DNA of 64,000 bases. Origin: Burkholderiaceae bacterium. GTDB lineage: Bacteria > Pseudomonadota > Gammaproteobacteria > Burkholderiales > Burkholderiaceae_B. The notes beneath the pieces are model-generated. The model had not been told where the DNA came from and did no database searches. It saw only the letters and a program-made list of their open reading frames with translations. The stretch is from NCBI GenBank assembly GCA_030728985.1, contig JANQYI010000009.1, forward strand, positions 160,243-224,242. Reading direction: 5' to 3'. Shown here in pieces: positions 18,706-28,397 of this stretch. The position numbers were made by a program, and so were the translations under genes. Numbering within the stretch: position 1 is the first letter of the stretch; each line of letters begins with the position of its first letter.

Positions 18706-20862
18706 ATGAGCAAATGCGACATCTCGACACTGCGCAGCATTTATTTGCGCGGGCCGAACATTTGGACCTATCGCCCCGTCATCGAGGCATGGATCCAGTT
18801 TGATGGACTGCAAACACTCCCCTCTGCCGTTCTAAACGAGGCCTACGCGCGCCTTGCTCTGTCTGCTCCCGCACTGGTGCATCCCGGTCCCGGTATCGAA
18901 GCCTCCAAAGGCATGCACGCCTCAATTTCCGAGGGCGTCTGGTCCCCGCATCTTCTTGAACATCTCACGCTCGTATTGCAACAACAGGCTGGCATGCCTG
19001 GCGGCTTTGGGCAGACCCGAGCCACCTCCAAGCCCGGTCTCTACAAAGTCGTGGTACGCGCCTGGCACGAGATCGTCACACGACAAGCGCTCAGCTTTGC
19101 CAGGAGCTTGATACTCAGCGCCATCGATGGTCAGACCGCCGATACGGGCGAAATGATTCGGACGCTCCATGATTTGCGTCAACGTCATTGTCTCGGACCC
19201 AGCACTGCATGCATTGTCGATGCAGCGGACGATCGGGATATCCCCGCCATTCGGCTCAGCGCTGGCAATTTGCTACAACTTGGCTACGGCGTGAATCAAC
19301 GCCGCATTTGGACTGCGGAAACCGACAATACCGGCGCCATCGCTGAGACGATTTCTCGCGACAAAGATCTCACCAAAAGTTTGCTTCAAGCCTGCGGTGT
19401 GCCTGTTCCGATTGGGCGCGAGGTACTTAGCCCAGAAGATGCTTGGGAAGCTGCGCAAGATCTTGGTTTGCCTGTTGTTATCAAGCCCAGTGACGGCAAT
19501 CATGGACGGGGGGTTTTTACCAACTTAAGCACCCAAGACGAAGTCAACCAAGCATACTCTGTCGCGATTGAGGAAGGCTCAAGCGTCATTGTCGAACGAT
19601 TCATCCGCGGGCATGAACATCGTCTGCTCGTGGTAGGCGGAAAACTCGTTGCCGCGGCAAAGGGAGAACATGCCGTCATTACCGGCGACGGACAGCACAG
19701 CATCCGTACGCTGATCGATTCTCAACTCAATGCCGATCCTCGCCGCGGGCACGAGCAAGACCAGCCCCTAAATTACGTGCGATTGGACTCCGCTGTTGTT
19801 TTAGAGATCGCCAGGCAAGGTTTACGACCCGATGATATCCCTGAACTAGGCCGGAGAGTCACAATCCAACGCAACGGGAATGTGGCCTTCGACTGCACTG
19901 AAGAGGTTCATCCAGATGTCGCCGCCATTGCCTGTACCGCAGCACGCATTGTTGGCTTGGATATCGCAGGGATCGATCTCGTTACCCAAGATATTTCCGC
20001 CCCTCTTGCCGCACAACAAGGCGCCATTGTCGAAGTCAATGCGGGTCCTGGTTTACTGATGCATCTAAAGCCAGCGCTCGGCAAGGCCCGACAGGTAGGC
20101 AAAGATATCGTCGGCTATACCTTCCCTCCTGGCGATATGGCCAGAGTTCCTGTGGTGGGCATCACCGGCACAAGCGGTAAAACACTGACGGGCAAGCTTC
20201 TTTTCCGGCTGCTGTCGCTGCATGGCTGGAACGCCGGTCTTGCCTGCAGTGAAGGTCTGTTTGTCCACCACCGCCAACTTCGAGCGGGCAACTGCGCGGA
20301 TCATGCGAACGGCAGACGTGTATTAGTGAATCGCGAAGTTCAAGCCGTCATTATCGAAAATGGTTGTAAACAAATTTTGACTGAGGGCTTAGCCTACGAG
20401 CGCTGCGAAGTCGGTATCATCACGAACGTCGACTGGACACAGGATCTAGACGCCTACGAAATCCGCGACGAGACGGATCTTGTCAATATTTATCGAACAC
20501 AAATGGACGTCGTCTTGCCGCATGGGATGGCTGTTCTTAACGCAGAAGATGCCAGAGTCATGAAACTATCGCAGTTCTGCGATGGCGCCGTCACCCTGTT
20601 TAGCACTCAAGCCAACCTCGTCGTTCTGGCGACACATGTCTCTGACGGCCAACGCGCAGTGTTTATCGATCACGGACAACTCATCTTGGCCCAAGGGTCC
20701 TTACGCATCAACCTCTGCACGATCGCCTCAATCCCAACCGCACACAATGACAGCCATCCAGCTCGCCTCACCAGCATCTTGGCTGCGGCCGCTACAGCGT
20801 GGGCCCTAGGCATCTCACCGGCGCTTATCGAGGCCGGTCTAATCGCCTTTGAATCGTCTTAA
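18706..20862 (+). CDS. Cyanophycin synthetase-like protein: intact-looking ATP-grasp, degenerate Mur-ligase-like region, no C-terminal Mur domain
   Basis: CphA-like N-terminus (LRSIYLRGPNIWTYRPVIEAWIQ), ATP-grasp (LPVVIKPSDGNHGRGV, IVEVNAGPGLLMHL), P-loop GITGTSGKT. Ends about where canonical CphA begins its last domain. Confidence 0.87.
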   Translation: MSKCDISTLRSIYLRGPNIWTYRPVIEAWIQFDGLQTLPSAVLNEAYARLALSAPALVHPGPGIEASKGMHASISEGVWSPHLLEHLTLVLQQQAGMPGGFGQTRATSKPGLYKVVVRAWHEIVTRQALSFARSLILSAIDGQTADTGEMIRTLHDLRQRHCLGPSTACIVDAADDRDIPAIRLSAGNLLQLGYGVNQRRIWTAETDNTGAIAETISRDKDLTKSLLQACGVPVPIGREVLSPEDAWEAAQDLGLPVVIKPSDGNHGRGVFTNLSTQDEVNQAYSVAIEEGSSVIVERFIRGHEHRLLVVGGKLVAAAKGEHAVITGDGQHSIRTLIDSQLNADPRRGHEQDQPLNYVRLDSAVVLEIARQGLRPDDIPELGRRVTIQRNGNVAFDCTEEVHPDVAAIACTAARIVGLDIAGIDLVTQDISAPLAAQQGAIVEVNAGPGLLMHLKPALGKARQVGKDIVGYTFPPGDMARVPVVGITGTSGKTLTGKLLFRLLSLHGWNAGLACSEGLFVHHRQLRAGNCADHANGRRVLVNREVQAVIIENGCKQILTEGLAYERCEVGIITNVDWTQDLDAYEIRDETDLVNIYRTQMDVVLPHGMAVLNAEDARVMKLSQFCDGAVTLFSTQANLVVLATHVSDGQRAVFIDHGQLILAQGSLRINLCTIASIPTAHNDSHPARLTSILAAAATAWALGISPALIEAGLIAFESS

Positions 20863-20914
20863 TTTAGATTGAACTGAACTCAACCACCCATCCCCTTGCC
20901 TCCCAGGAATCCAA

Positions 20915-23485
20915 ATGGAAGTCTCTAGAATTCGTGCGTTACGCGGCCCTAACTTGTGGAGCCGTCTCACCGCCATCGAGGCCGTTGTGACGTGCGCAGG
21001 GCACGAAGCAGATCTCGATCAGATGCCTAGTTTTGTCACACGATTACGCGCGCGCTTTCCCGAGATGAAACCCTTGCGACCCCTGGGGCATAAAGATCCC
21101 ATTACTGTGGCGCACGCACTAGAGGCGATTGCGCTGGGACTTCAAGCTGCCGCAGGTTGTCCGGTCTCGTTTGGGCAGACAACCGCGACACCCGAACACA
21201 ATGTATTTCAGATCGTATTTCAGTACAGCGAAGAGCCCGTCGGTCGTCGCGCGCTTGAGCTCGCTGAAAGTCTCTGTCAAGCCGCACTGGACGATCAGGC
21301 GTTTGATATCAAGCAAGCCCTCGCGGAGCTGCGTGACCTCGACGAAGACGTTCGTCTCGGCCCCAGCACGGGTTCGATCGTTGATGCGGCCGTCGCGCGA
21401 GGCATTCCTTATCGTCGCCTGACCGAGGGGAGTTTGGTGCAGTTTGGTTGGGGCAGCAAACAAAAACGGATTCAAGCGGCTGAAACAAGCGGGACCAGCG
21501 CTATCGCCGAAGCCATCGCGCAAGATAAAGATCTCACCAAAATGTTGTTACAGGCCGCCGGCGTTCCAGTACCGGAAGGGCACGTCGTGCGCGACGCAGA
21601 CGAAGCCTGGGAAATTGCGCTGCAGATCGGCCTCCCCGTGGTGATCAAGCCCCGCGATGGCAACCAGGGAAAAGGCGTCGCCGTCAACATCGAAACACGC
21701 GAACAACTGAATCAGGCTTTTGACGTCGCGAGCACCATCAGCCGTGATGTCATCGTTGAGCAGTACATTCCAGGGCATGATTTCCGCATGCTGGTGATTG
21801 GTAATCAACTGATCGCCGCTGCCAGACGCGATCCACCGAGCGTCATTGGCGATGGCCAGCACACGATTGCGCAGTTGGTGGAAACCGTCAATCTCGATCC
21901 CCTGCGCGGTGATGGGCATGCCACGGCCCTGACCAAAATCCGGCTGGATGAAATCGCGCTGGCAACACTGTCAAACCAGGGGCTGACTGCGCAATCCGTT
22001 CCTGAACATGGGCAGCGCATCTTGTTGCGCAATAACGCCAACCTCAGCACGGGCGGCAGCGCCACCGACGTCACCGATGAGGTTCACCCTGAGCTGGCAG
22101 CGCGCATAGTCACTGCTGCACAAATGGTCGGACTTGATATCGCCGGCGTCGATTTAGTCGCCGAGAGTGTCATTAAACCCATGGAAGAGCAGCGCGCTGG
22201 CATTGTTGAAATCAATGCAGCCCCGGGCCTGCGTATGCATCTGAGTCCCTCTTTCGGTAAAGCGCGTCCCGTCGGTGAAGCCATCATCTCGACGATGTTC
22301 GCAGAAGGCGACAATGCGAGAATACCGGTGGTTGCCGTGACAGGCACTAATGGTAAAACAACTACAGTCCGGCTGACCGCACATTTATTGAAAACAAGCG
22401 GCAAACGCGTCGGCATGACCAACTCGGATGGTGTTTACATTGAGCAGCGTTGCATCGATACCGGCGACTGCAGCGGCCCCCGGAGCGCGCGTAATGTCCT
22501 CATGCATCCGGATGTGGATGCCGCGGTATTTGAAACGGCTCGGGGTGGGATTTTGCGAGAAGGTCTTGGCTTCGACAAATGTGATGTCGCCGTTGTCACC
22601 AACTTGGGCGTGGGAGATCATCTGGGAATGAACTTCATCACGACCATTGACCATTTGGCCCTGGTCAAGCGAGTCATTGTTCAAAACGTGGCGCCCAATG
22701 GCACGGCAGTGCTCAATGCTTCAGACCCGATGGTGCTGAAAATGGTCGAAGCATGCCCAGGCTCAGTCACGCTCTTTTCGAGCGACCGTCAAAACCCAGC
22801 GCTCAATACACACCGTGCGCAAGGCAAACGTGTTGTCTATGTCGATGGCGATCACGTCGTGGGCGCCGAAGGGACAACCGAACAACGCATTGCGCTCAAG
22901 TCGATCCCCATCACCCGCAATGGCAGCATCACCTTCCAAAATGAAAATGCGATGGCCTCGATCGCCGCGGCCTGGGCCTTGGGCCTTGATTGGCAAACGA
23001 TCACGACTGGCGTTTCCACCTTTGTCAACGACGCTCAAAACGCGCCAGGACGCTTTAACGTGTTCGATTACAGAGGCGCCACCGTGGTAGCCGATTATGG
23101 ACATAATCCGGATGCGATTCAGGCGTTAATCCAAGCCGTTGAGACAATCCCCGCCAAGCAGCGCATGGTCGTCATTAGCGGTGCGGGTGATCGTCGAGAC
23201 GAGGACATCATCCGTCAGACCGAGATCCTTGGCGAGGTCTTTGACCAGGCAATTTTGTACCAAGACCAGTGCCAGCGAGGCCGTGAGGATGGCGAAGTAC
23301 TTGCTCTTTTACAACAGGGATTACGAAACGTATCTCGCACAAAAGAAATCATGGAAATCAGGGGAGAGTTTCTGGCAATTGATACCGCACTCGCCAAACT
23401 GCGGCCCGGCGATCTATGCTTGATTTTGATCGATCAGGTGCAGGAGGCGTTGGATCATATTACCCTGCGTGTCGGGCAGGGCTGA
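20915..23485 (+). CDS. cphA: Cyanophycin synthetase
   Basis: 856 aa; LRGPNLWSRLTAIEAVV; ATP-grasp VVIKPRDGNQGKGV; Mur-like VTGTNGKTTT, ETARGGILREGLGFDKCDVAVVTNLGVGDHLG; C-terminal DYGHNPDAI. Confidence 0.96.
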   Translation: MEVSRIRALRGPNLWSRLTAIEAVVTCAGHEADLDQMPSFVTRLRARFPEMKPLRPLGHKDPITVAHALEAIALGLQAAAGCPVSFGQTTATPEHNVFQIVFQYSEEPVGRRALELAESLCQAALDDQAFDIKQALAELRDLDEDVRLGPSTGSIVDAAVARGIPYRRLTEGSLVQFGWGSKQKRIQAAETSGTSAIAEAIAQDKDLTKMLLQAAGVPVPEGHVVRDADEAWEIALQIGLPVVIKPRDGNQGKGVAVNIETREQLNQAFDVASTISRDVIVEQYIPGHDFRMLVIGNQLIAAARRDPPSVIGDGQHTIAQLVETVNLDPLRGDGHATALTKIRLDEIALATLSNQGLTAQSVPEHGQRILLRNNANLSTGGSATDVTDEVHPELAARIVTAAQMVGLDIAGVDLVAESVIKPMEEQRAGIVEINAAPGLRMHLSPSFGKARPVGEAIISTMFAEGDNARIPVVAVTGTNGKTTTVRLTAHLLKTSGKRVGMTNSDGVYIEQRCIDTGDCSGPRSARNVLMHPDVDAAVFETARGGILREGLGFDKCDVAVVTNLGVGDHLGMNFITTIDHLALVKRVIVQNVAPNGTAVLNASDPMVLKMVEACPGSVTLFSSDRQNPALNTHRAQGKRVVYVDGDHVVGAEGTTEQRIALKSIPITRNGSITFQNENAMASIAAAWALGLDWQTITTGVSTFVNDAQNAPGRFNVFDYRGATVVADYGHNPDAIQALIQAVETIPAKQRMVVISGAGDRRDEDIIRQTEILGEVFDQAILYQDQCQRGREDGEVLALLQQGLRNVSRTKEIMEIRGEFLAIDTALAKLRPGDLCLILIDQVQEALDHITLRVGQG

Positions 23486-23505
23486 TGCTGCGGGGATGTT
23501 GATTT

Positions 23506-24075
23506 TTAGCTTTTACCTTTATCGCCTGGCGACGTTGGCGGGAAAGGGAAAGTCGAAAACATCCCACGCGTTTGTTCTTGCATCTTGTCCTGCATTTGAG
23601 AAAACAAACTTTTGCTTTGCTCGACATAACTGTTCATCATGTTTTGCACCATCGGCGTCTGAGCCGACATAAATTGAGACCAAGCCTCAGGTGCGAACTG
23701 ATTAGTCCCATATAGTCCCTTTGACTGATCCGCCATCCGTTCCTGAATCTCCATAAACCCCTGGATATTTTTTTCAAGATACGAGCCCATCATGCCCTGC
23801 ATCGCATGGCCATAAAAACGGATCACCTGGGCCAGCATCGTCGAGGAAAACATCGGCATACCGCCGCTTTCTTCTTCGAGAATGATTTGCAAAAGAATAC
23901 TGCGCGTCAAATCCTCGGAAGACTTGGCATCCACCACTTTGAATAATTCATTTTCCAGCACCAATTGCTTGACATCCGCGAGAGTGATGTAGGTGCTAGT
24001 CTGCGTGTCGTACAAGCGACGGTTAGGATATTTTTTAATCAGGCGTACGGTTGCGCCCGGTGCTGCTTCAGTCAT
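23506..24075 (-). CDS. phaR: Polyhydroxyalkanoate synthesis repressor PhaR
   Basis: RLIKKYPNRRLYDTQTSTYITLADVKQLV is the PhaR DNA-binding N-terminus. Confidence 0.94.
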   Translation of the reverse strand: MTEAAPGATVRLIKKYPNRRLYDTQTSTYITLADVKQLVLENELFKVVDAKSSEDLTRSILLQIILEEESGGMPMFSSTMLAQVIRFYGHAMQGMMGSYLEKNIQGFMEIQERMADQSKGLYGTNQFAPEAWSQFMSAQTPMVQNMMNSYVEQSKSLFSQMQDKMQEQTRGMFSTFPFPPTSPGDKGKS

Positions 24076-24140
24076 GACTGTCCCCAGATCTAATGTCTAT
24101 TTAACCACTTAAATACTCTTCGTTCAGGTCATCCGCAGGA

Positions 24141-24878
24141 TCACCCCATATGCAGACCGCCATTCAAGGAAAAGTCTGCGCCAGTCGAAAATCCCGACTC
24201 CTCAGAGGCAATCCAAGCGATGATCGAGGCAATTTCCTCCGGCCGTCCGAGACGTTTGACAGGAATGGTCGCGATAATTTTCTCAAGCACATCGGGACGA
24301 ATTGCACGCACCATATCGGTTCCGATATAGCCCGGCGAAACGGTGTTCACCGTCACCCCCTTGCTTGCGACCTCGAGTGCCAGCGACATCGTGAAACCAT
24401 GAATCGCGGCTTTCGCAGTTGCGTAGTTACACTGACCAAACTGACCTTTCTGACCGTTGACGGAACTGATGTTAATAATACGCCCAAAACCACGATCAGC
24501 CATTCCGTCGATCACTTGTTTGGTCACGTTAAACAAACTATTGAGGTTGGTATCCATCACGGCGCGCCAGTCATCGGACGTCATTTTACGAAATACGCCA
24601 TCGCGGGTGATGCCTGCATTATTGACCAGCACATCGATAGGGCCATGCTCTGCCACAACTTTTTTAAATGCAGCTTCACAAGAGTTCCAGTCAGACACAT
24701 TTCCAACCGATGCATAAAAAGTGTAGCCCAAGGCGGCCTGTTCATCGATCCATTGCTGATGGTCGCGACTCGGACCACATCCAGCGATCACTGTCATCCC
24801 ATCCTTGGACAGACGCTGACAAATCGCAGTGCCGATGCCGCCCATACCACCCGTGACGTACGCAATTTGTGCACTCAT
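24141..24878 (-). CDS. phaB: Acetoacetyl-CoA reductase (SDR family)
   Basis: AYVTGGMGGIGTAICQRL, NNAGITRD, INISSVNGQKGQFGQCNYATAKAAIHGFTMSLA. Start at internal ATG 24878. Confidence 0.93.
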   Translation of the reverse strand: MSAQIAYVTGGMGGIGTAICQRLSKDGMTVIAGCGPSRDHQQWIDEQAALGYTFYASVGNVSDWNSCEAAFKKVVAEHGPIDVLVNNAGITRDGVFRKMTSDDWRAVMDTNLNSLFNVTKQVIDGMADRGFGRIINISSVNGQKGQFGQCNYATAKAAIHGFTMSLALEVASKGVTVNTVSPGYIGTDMVRAIRPDVLEKIIATIPVKRLGRPEEIASIIAWIASEESGFSTGADFSLNGGLHMG

Positions 24879-24919
24879 GTTTATCTCCTGGTTGTCCTGC
24901 ATCTAGGTTGAACTAAAAC

Positions 24920-26602
24920 TTAAACCGCCCTGACTTTCACATATGAGCCTGGCGCATCCTCAAGCACCTTGAAGCGCGGATTTCCCAGCGACTTTGGCGC
25001 CTTGAGACGCTTGCCGCTGTGCTGGCTCAGCCACTCGAGCCACGTTGGCCACCAGCTCCCGGGCTTTTCGATGGCCTGCCGCTCCCATTTTTCAGGGTCT
25101 TGAAGATTCGCGTCGGCACCACTCGTCCAAAAGTTGCGTTTATTTTTTGCGGGAGGATTGATCACCCCGGCGATGTGTCCCGACGCTCCGAGGACAAACG
25201 TGTTGTCGCCACCAAACAAGGAAAGGGTTGAAAACGCAGAGCGCCAAGGCACGATGTGATCGTCGCGTGAAGCATAAACAAACGCGGGGATCTTGACGTT
25301 GCGCATATCGATCGGCACACCACAGCAAGTCAGCGCATTGGGTTGACACAGCTTATTTTCGAGGTAGGTATAACGAAAATACCAAATGAAAAACGGACCA
25401 GGTAAATTTGTGCCGTCGCTGTTCCAGAAAAGCAAATCAAAAGCAACCGGTGTTTGACCTTTTAAATAGTTGGAAACAACATAGTTCCAGACGAGCTCAT
25501 TCGGACGCAGGAACGAAAATGTAGAACCGAGTTCCCTCGCCGACATGAAACCGCCTTGACCGATCTGCTGTTCGCGCAGACGCGCATGTTGCTCATCGAC
25601 AAACACTCCCATCATCCCGGTATCATGAAAATCAATCATGGTCGTGAGCATCGTGACCGCGGCAACCGGCTCTTCCCCGCGCGCGGCGGCGACCGCAAGG
25701 GCGGTCGCGAGCATTGTCCCGCCCACGCAGAAGCCAAGGGCGTTGATTTGCTTTTGTTTGGAGATCGCTTGAGTGACCTCGATCGCCTTTAGGACCCCCT
25801 GCTCCAGATAATCATCCCAAGTCGCTTTATCCATCCCGTCGTTCTCTTCGGCCAAAGGATTGCGCCACGAAACCAAAAATACCGTCAGGCCTTGCTCAAT
25901 AAGGTAACGAACCAAAGAGTTCTCTGGCTGAAGATCAAGAATGTAAAATTTATTGATACACGGCGGCACCAAGAGAATCGGCTTTTGAAAAACCGTTGGC
26001 GTGCTCGGCGCGTATTGAATTAATTGAAAATAAGGATTTTCAAATACGACAGCGCCTGGGGTCGTCGCAACGTTTTCACCAATCGTGAATTTCGTCTCGT
26101 CCGTTTGAGTAATCCGCCCTTTTTGCAAATCAGACAATAAGTTTTGCATCCCCGCCATCAAGGTCTCGCCCCCCGACTCTACGAGCGCAGCCTGCGCCTC
26201 GGGGTTGGTCACAAAAAAATTAGCGGGAGACAACGCATCAAGCCATTGACTGATTGAGAACTCTAACCGGTTTTTAACCTCTGGAGCAGAGGTGGAGGCA
26301 CTCACCATGCGACTCATGACGTCGGCTGACAATAAGTACAAATGCGCCAAGAGCAGATGCGGTTGGCTGCTCTCCCAAGCCGGCGCCGCAAAACGTCGAT
26401 CCTTGAGAGGTGTCAAATGTCCATCGGCAGCATCGATGGAAATACGTTGCCAGCCCTCTAAAAAATCATGCTGAATCTTGGCGAGGTCTTCGGAGGAGAT
26501 ACCGGGTGGAGGTGCCCAACCATCTGGAAAAGGGAAATTCAAATCATGACCTTTATAAGCACGCAGCGGTTCAATCCTGCGCTGCAATGCCAATATTGTC
26601 AA
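24920..26602 (-). CDS. phaC: Class I poly(3-hydroxyalkanoate) synthase
   Basis: Lipase-box-like GFCVGGTMLATAL, VPPCINKFYILDLQPENS, GASGHIAGVINPP. The start codon here is TTG, directly abutting the pgeF stop. Confidence 0.95.
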   Translation of the reverse strand: MTILALQRRIEPLRAYKGHDLNFPFPDGWAPPPGISSEDLAKIQHDFLEGWQRISIDAADGHLTPLKDRRFAAPAWESSQPHLLLAHLYLLSADVMSRMVSASTSAPEVKNRLEFSISQWLDALSPANFFVTNPEAQAALVESGGETLMAGMQNLLSDLQKGRITQTDETKFTIGENVATTPGAVVFENPYFQLIQYAPSTPTVFQKPILLVPPCINKFYILDLQPENSLVRYLIEQGLTVFLVSWRNPLAEENDGMDKATWDDYLEQGVLKAIEVTQAISKQKQINALGFCVGGTMLATALAVAAARGEEPVAAVTMLTTMIDFHDTGMMGVFVDEQHARLREQQIGQGGFMSARELGSTFSFLRPNELVWNYVVSNYLKGQTPVAFDLLFWNSDGTNLPGPFFIWYFRYTYLENKLCQPNALTCCGVPIDMRNVKIPAFVYASRDDHIVPWRSAFSTLSLFGGDNTFVLGASGHIAGVINPPAKNKRNFWTSGADANLQDPEKWERQAIEKPGSWWPTWLEWLSQHSGKRLKAPKSLGNPRFKVLEDAPGSYVKVRAV

Positions 26603-27394
26603 TCAGGGGAAACGGACGCAAGACAGCCAGGCCAAGGTCGCCATCCTTCCCGTTTGACGATCTCTGCGATAAGAAAAGAATTGCTTAGGATTTGTGACGG
26701 TGCAATACTGACTCTGTTCGACCGCCATCACCCCCATCTTTGCAAGGCGATATTGTGCAAGTCTGGCCAAATCAAGCCGCCATCGCTCTGGCACGGCAGG
26801 ATCAGGCAAGCATAGCTGCGGTTGAGCCGCAAGCTCAGTCGCAAACGCTTCACATACATCTGACCCAACTTGAAATGATGCCGCACCGATGCCTGGACCA
26901 ATCCAGGCGCGCCAACCTGTCGCCGAGGGTTGCTTGTGACGCATCCGCATCAGGGTTTGCTCGAGCACACCCGCGGCCAGTCCTTTCCAACCCGCATGCG
27001 CAACGCCCAAAACCGTCGCTTGATCATCGGCCAACACCACAGACAAACAATCGGCCGTCAATACAGTCAACACCCGATCAGGATGTGTCGTCACCGAGGC
27101 ATCTGCTTCGGGAGGCAATCGCCCATCCTCAAATATCATTGGATCATCGGCGTCAACAACCCGCACGCCATGCACCTGTTTGAGCCAAGCGGGCTCAGAA
27201 GGAACGAGATTATTCAATAAATTACGATTTGCCAGCACAGCCTGCGGCGCATCGCCTGCGCCCAGACCGAGGTTGAGCGTGTCATAAGGCGCCACCCCTA
27301 CCCCCCCGATCCGAGTGGTGCAAAACGCTTGCACCCCGGGCCAAGCTTGTTTTGGCCGCACAACTGGGAGGGGAAAATCGTCGTTTACTTCCAT
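26603..27394 (-). CDS. pgeF: Peptidoglycan editing factor PgeF (YfiH/DUF152 family)
   Basis: FCTTRIGGVGVAPYDTLNLG, QVHG, HAGWKGLAAGVLEQTL, YRRDRQTGRMATLAWL. Confidence 0.93.
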   Translation of the reverse strand: MEVNDDFPLPVVRPKQAWPGVQAFCTTRIGGVGVAPYDTLNLGLGAGDAPQAVLANRNLLNNLVPSEPAWLKQVHGVRVVDADDPMIFEDGRLPPEADASVTTHPDRVLTVLTADCLSVVLADDQATVLGVAHAGWKGLAAGVLEQTLMRMRHKQPSATGWRAWIGPGIGAASFQVGSDVCEAFATELAAQPQLCLPDPAVPERWRLDLARLAQYRLAKMGVMAVEQSQYCTVTNPKQFFSYRRDRQTGRMATLAWLSCVRFP

Positions 27395-28344
27395 ATGATA
27401 TGTTCTTGAACGCGTAAAAGGTCGCGCGCAGGGGGGGCGGTAAAGCTCACCTCTTTGCCCTCTTGACCTGGATCTTCAAACCGAATCTGGTAAGCATGTA
27501 GCATTTGACGCTTGGCATCCCCTAAAATACGGCCACCATATTGGGTATCGCCCAGCAAGGGGTGACCCAGGCTGGCTAAATGGACACGAATCTGATGCGT
27601 GCGCCCTGTTTCCAGCCGACAACGCACCTGAGAAATATTTGAGCCGTGATACTCGCCCACACGCATCAACTCGTAATGGGTCACCGCGGCTTTGGGGGCG
27701 CTCGGGCGTTCTACCGCCATTTTGACCGGCACCCTAGGATCACGTCCAATCGGACGATCCACCGTCCCGATGCCAAGCATGCGCCCATGGGCCAAAGCCA
27801 AATATTCTCGCCCCATCGTCCGTGCCTGCAACTGTCGCACAAGATGCGTTTGCGCAACCTCGTTGCGCGCCACCACCAGCAAACCGGAGGTATCCTTGTC
27901 GAGGCGATGCACAATCCCTGCCCTGGCCACTTGCGCCAACTCAGGGTAACGGTTTAATAAGCCGTTCAACAGCGTCCCGCTCCAGTTTCCCGCCCCCGGA
28001 TGGGTCACTAAGCCAACAGGTTTATTTACTACGATCCAATCAGGACTTTCGCCCAACACCTCAAACTCAATGGGCTCAGGTTTAAATGCACCCTCTTCAG
28101 GAGAGGGCTGTTCATACACCGTGATGACATCGTCCTCGTGCAGTGTCTGTCGCACGCGGGCGACCAGCCCGTTGACAAGCACGTGCCCACGCTCGATCCA
28201 AGACTGTATTCGACTACGTGAATGTTGGGGCATGAGTTGGGCAAGCACTTTGTCTAGGCGCTCTAGTGACATCTCGTCGGTCACTAGAAAGCTCTGCGGC
28301 TCGTCATCCGACAGGAATTCTGGAGAAATAGGGTGATCAGGCAT
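27385..28344 (-). CDS. rluD: 23S rRNA pseudouridine synthase RluD family
   Basis: S4-type N-terminus; AGIVHRLDKDTSGLLVVARNEVAQTHLVRQLQ; GRTHQIRVHLASLGHPLLGDTQYGG. Confidence 0.94.
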   Translation of the reverse strand: MPDHPISPEFLSDDEPQSFLVTDEMSLERLDKVLAQLMPQHSRSRIQSWIERGHVLVNGLVARVRQTLHEDDVITVYEQPSPEEGAFKPEPIEFEVLGESPDWIVVNKPVGLVTHPGAGNWSGTLLNGLLNRYPELAQVARAGIVHRLDKDTSGLLVVARNEVAQTHLVRQLQARTMGREYLALAHGRMLGIGTVDRPIGRDPRVPVKMAVERPSAPKAAVTHYELMRVGEYHGSNISQVRCRLETGRTHQIRVHLASLGHPLLGDTQYGGRILGDAKRQMLHAYQIRFEDPGQEGKEVSFTAPPARDLLRVQEHIIWK

Positions 28345-28397
28345 TTGGACTCGTCTTATAATCAGTAAAGAATGCTAACACCAAGGATCATCTCGTA

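Noticed and set aside
24150-24911. 253-aa plus-strand ORF opposite phaB
   Set aside because: Exact antisense shadow of an SDR-family gene with clear motifs; translated product is low-complexity and unrecognisable.
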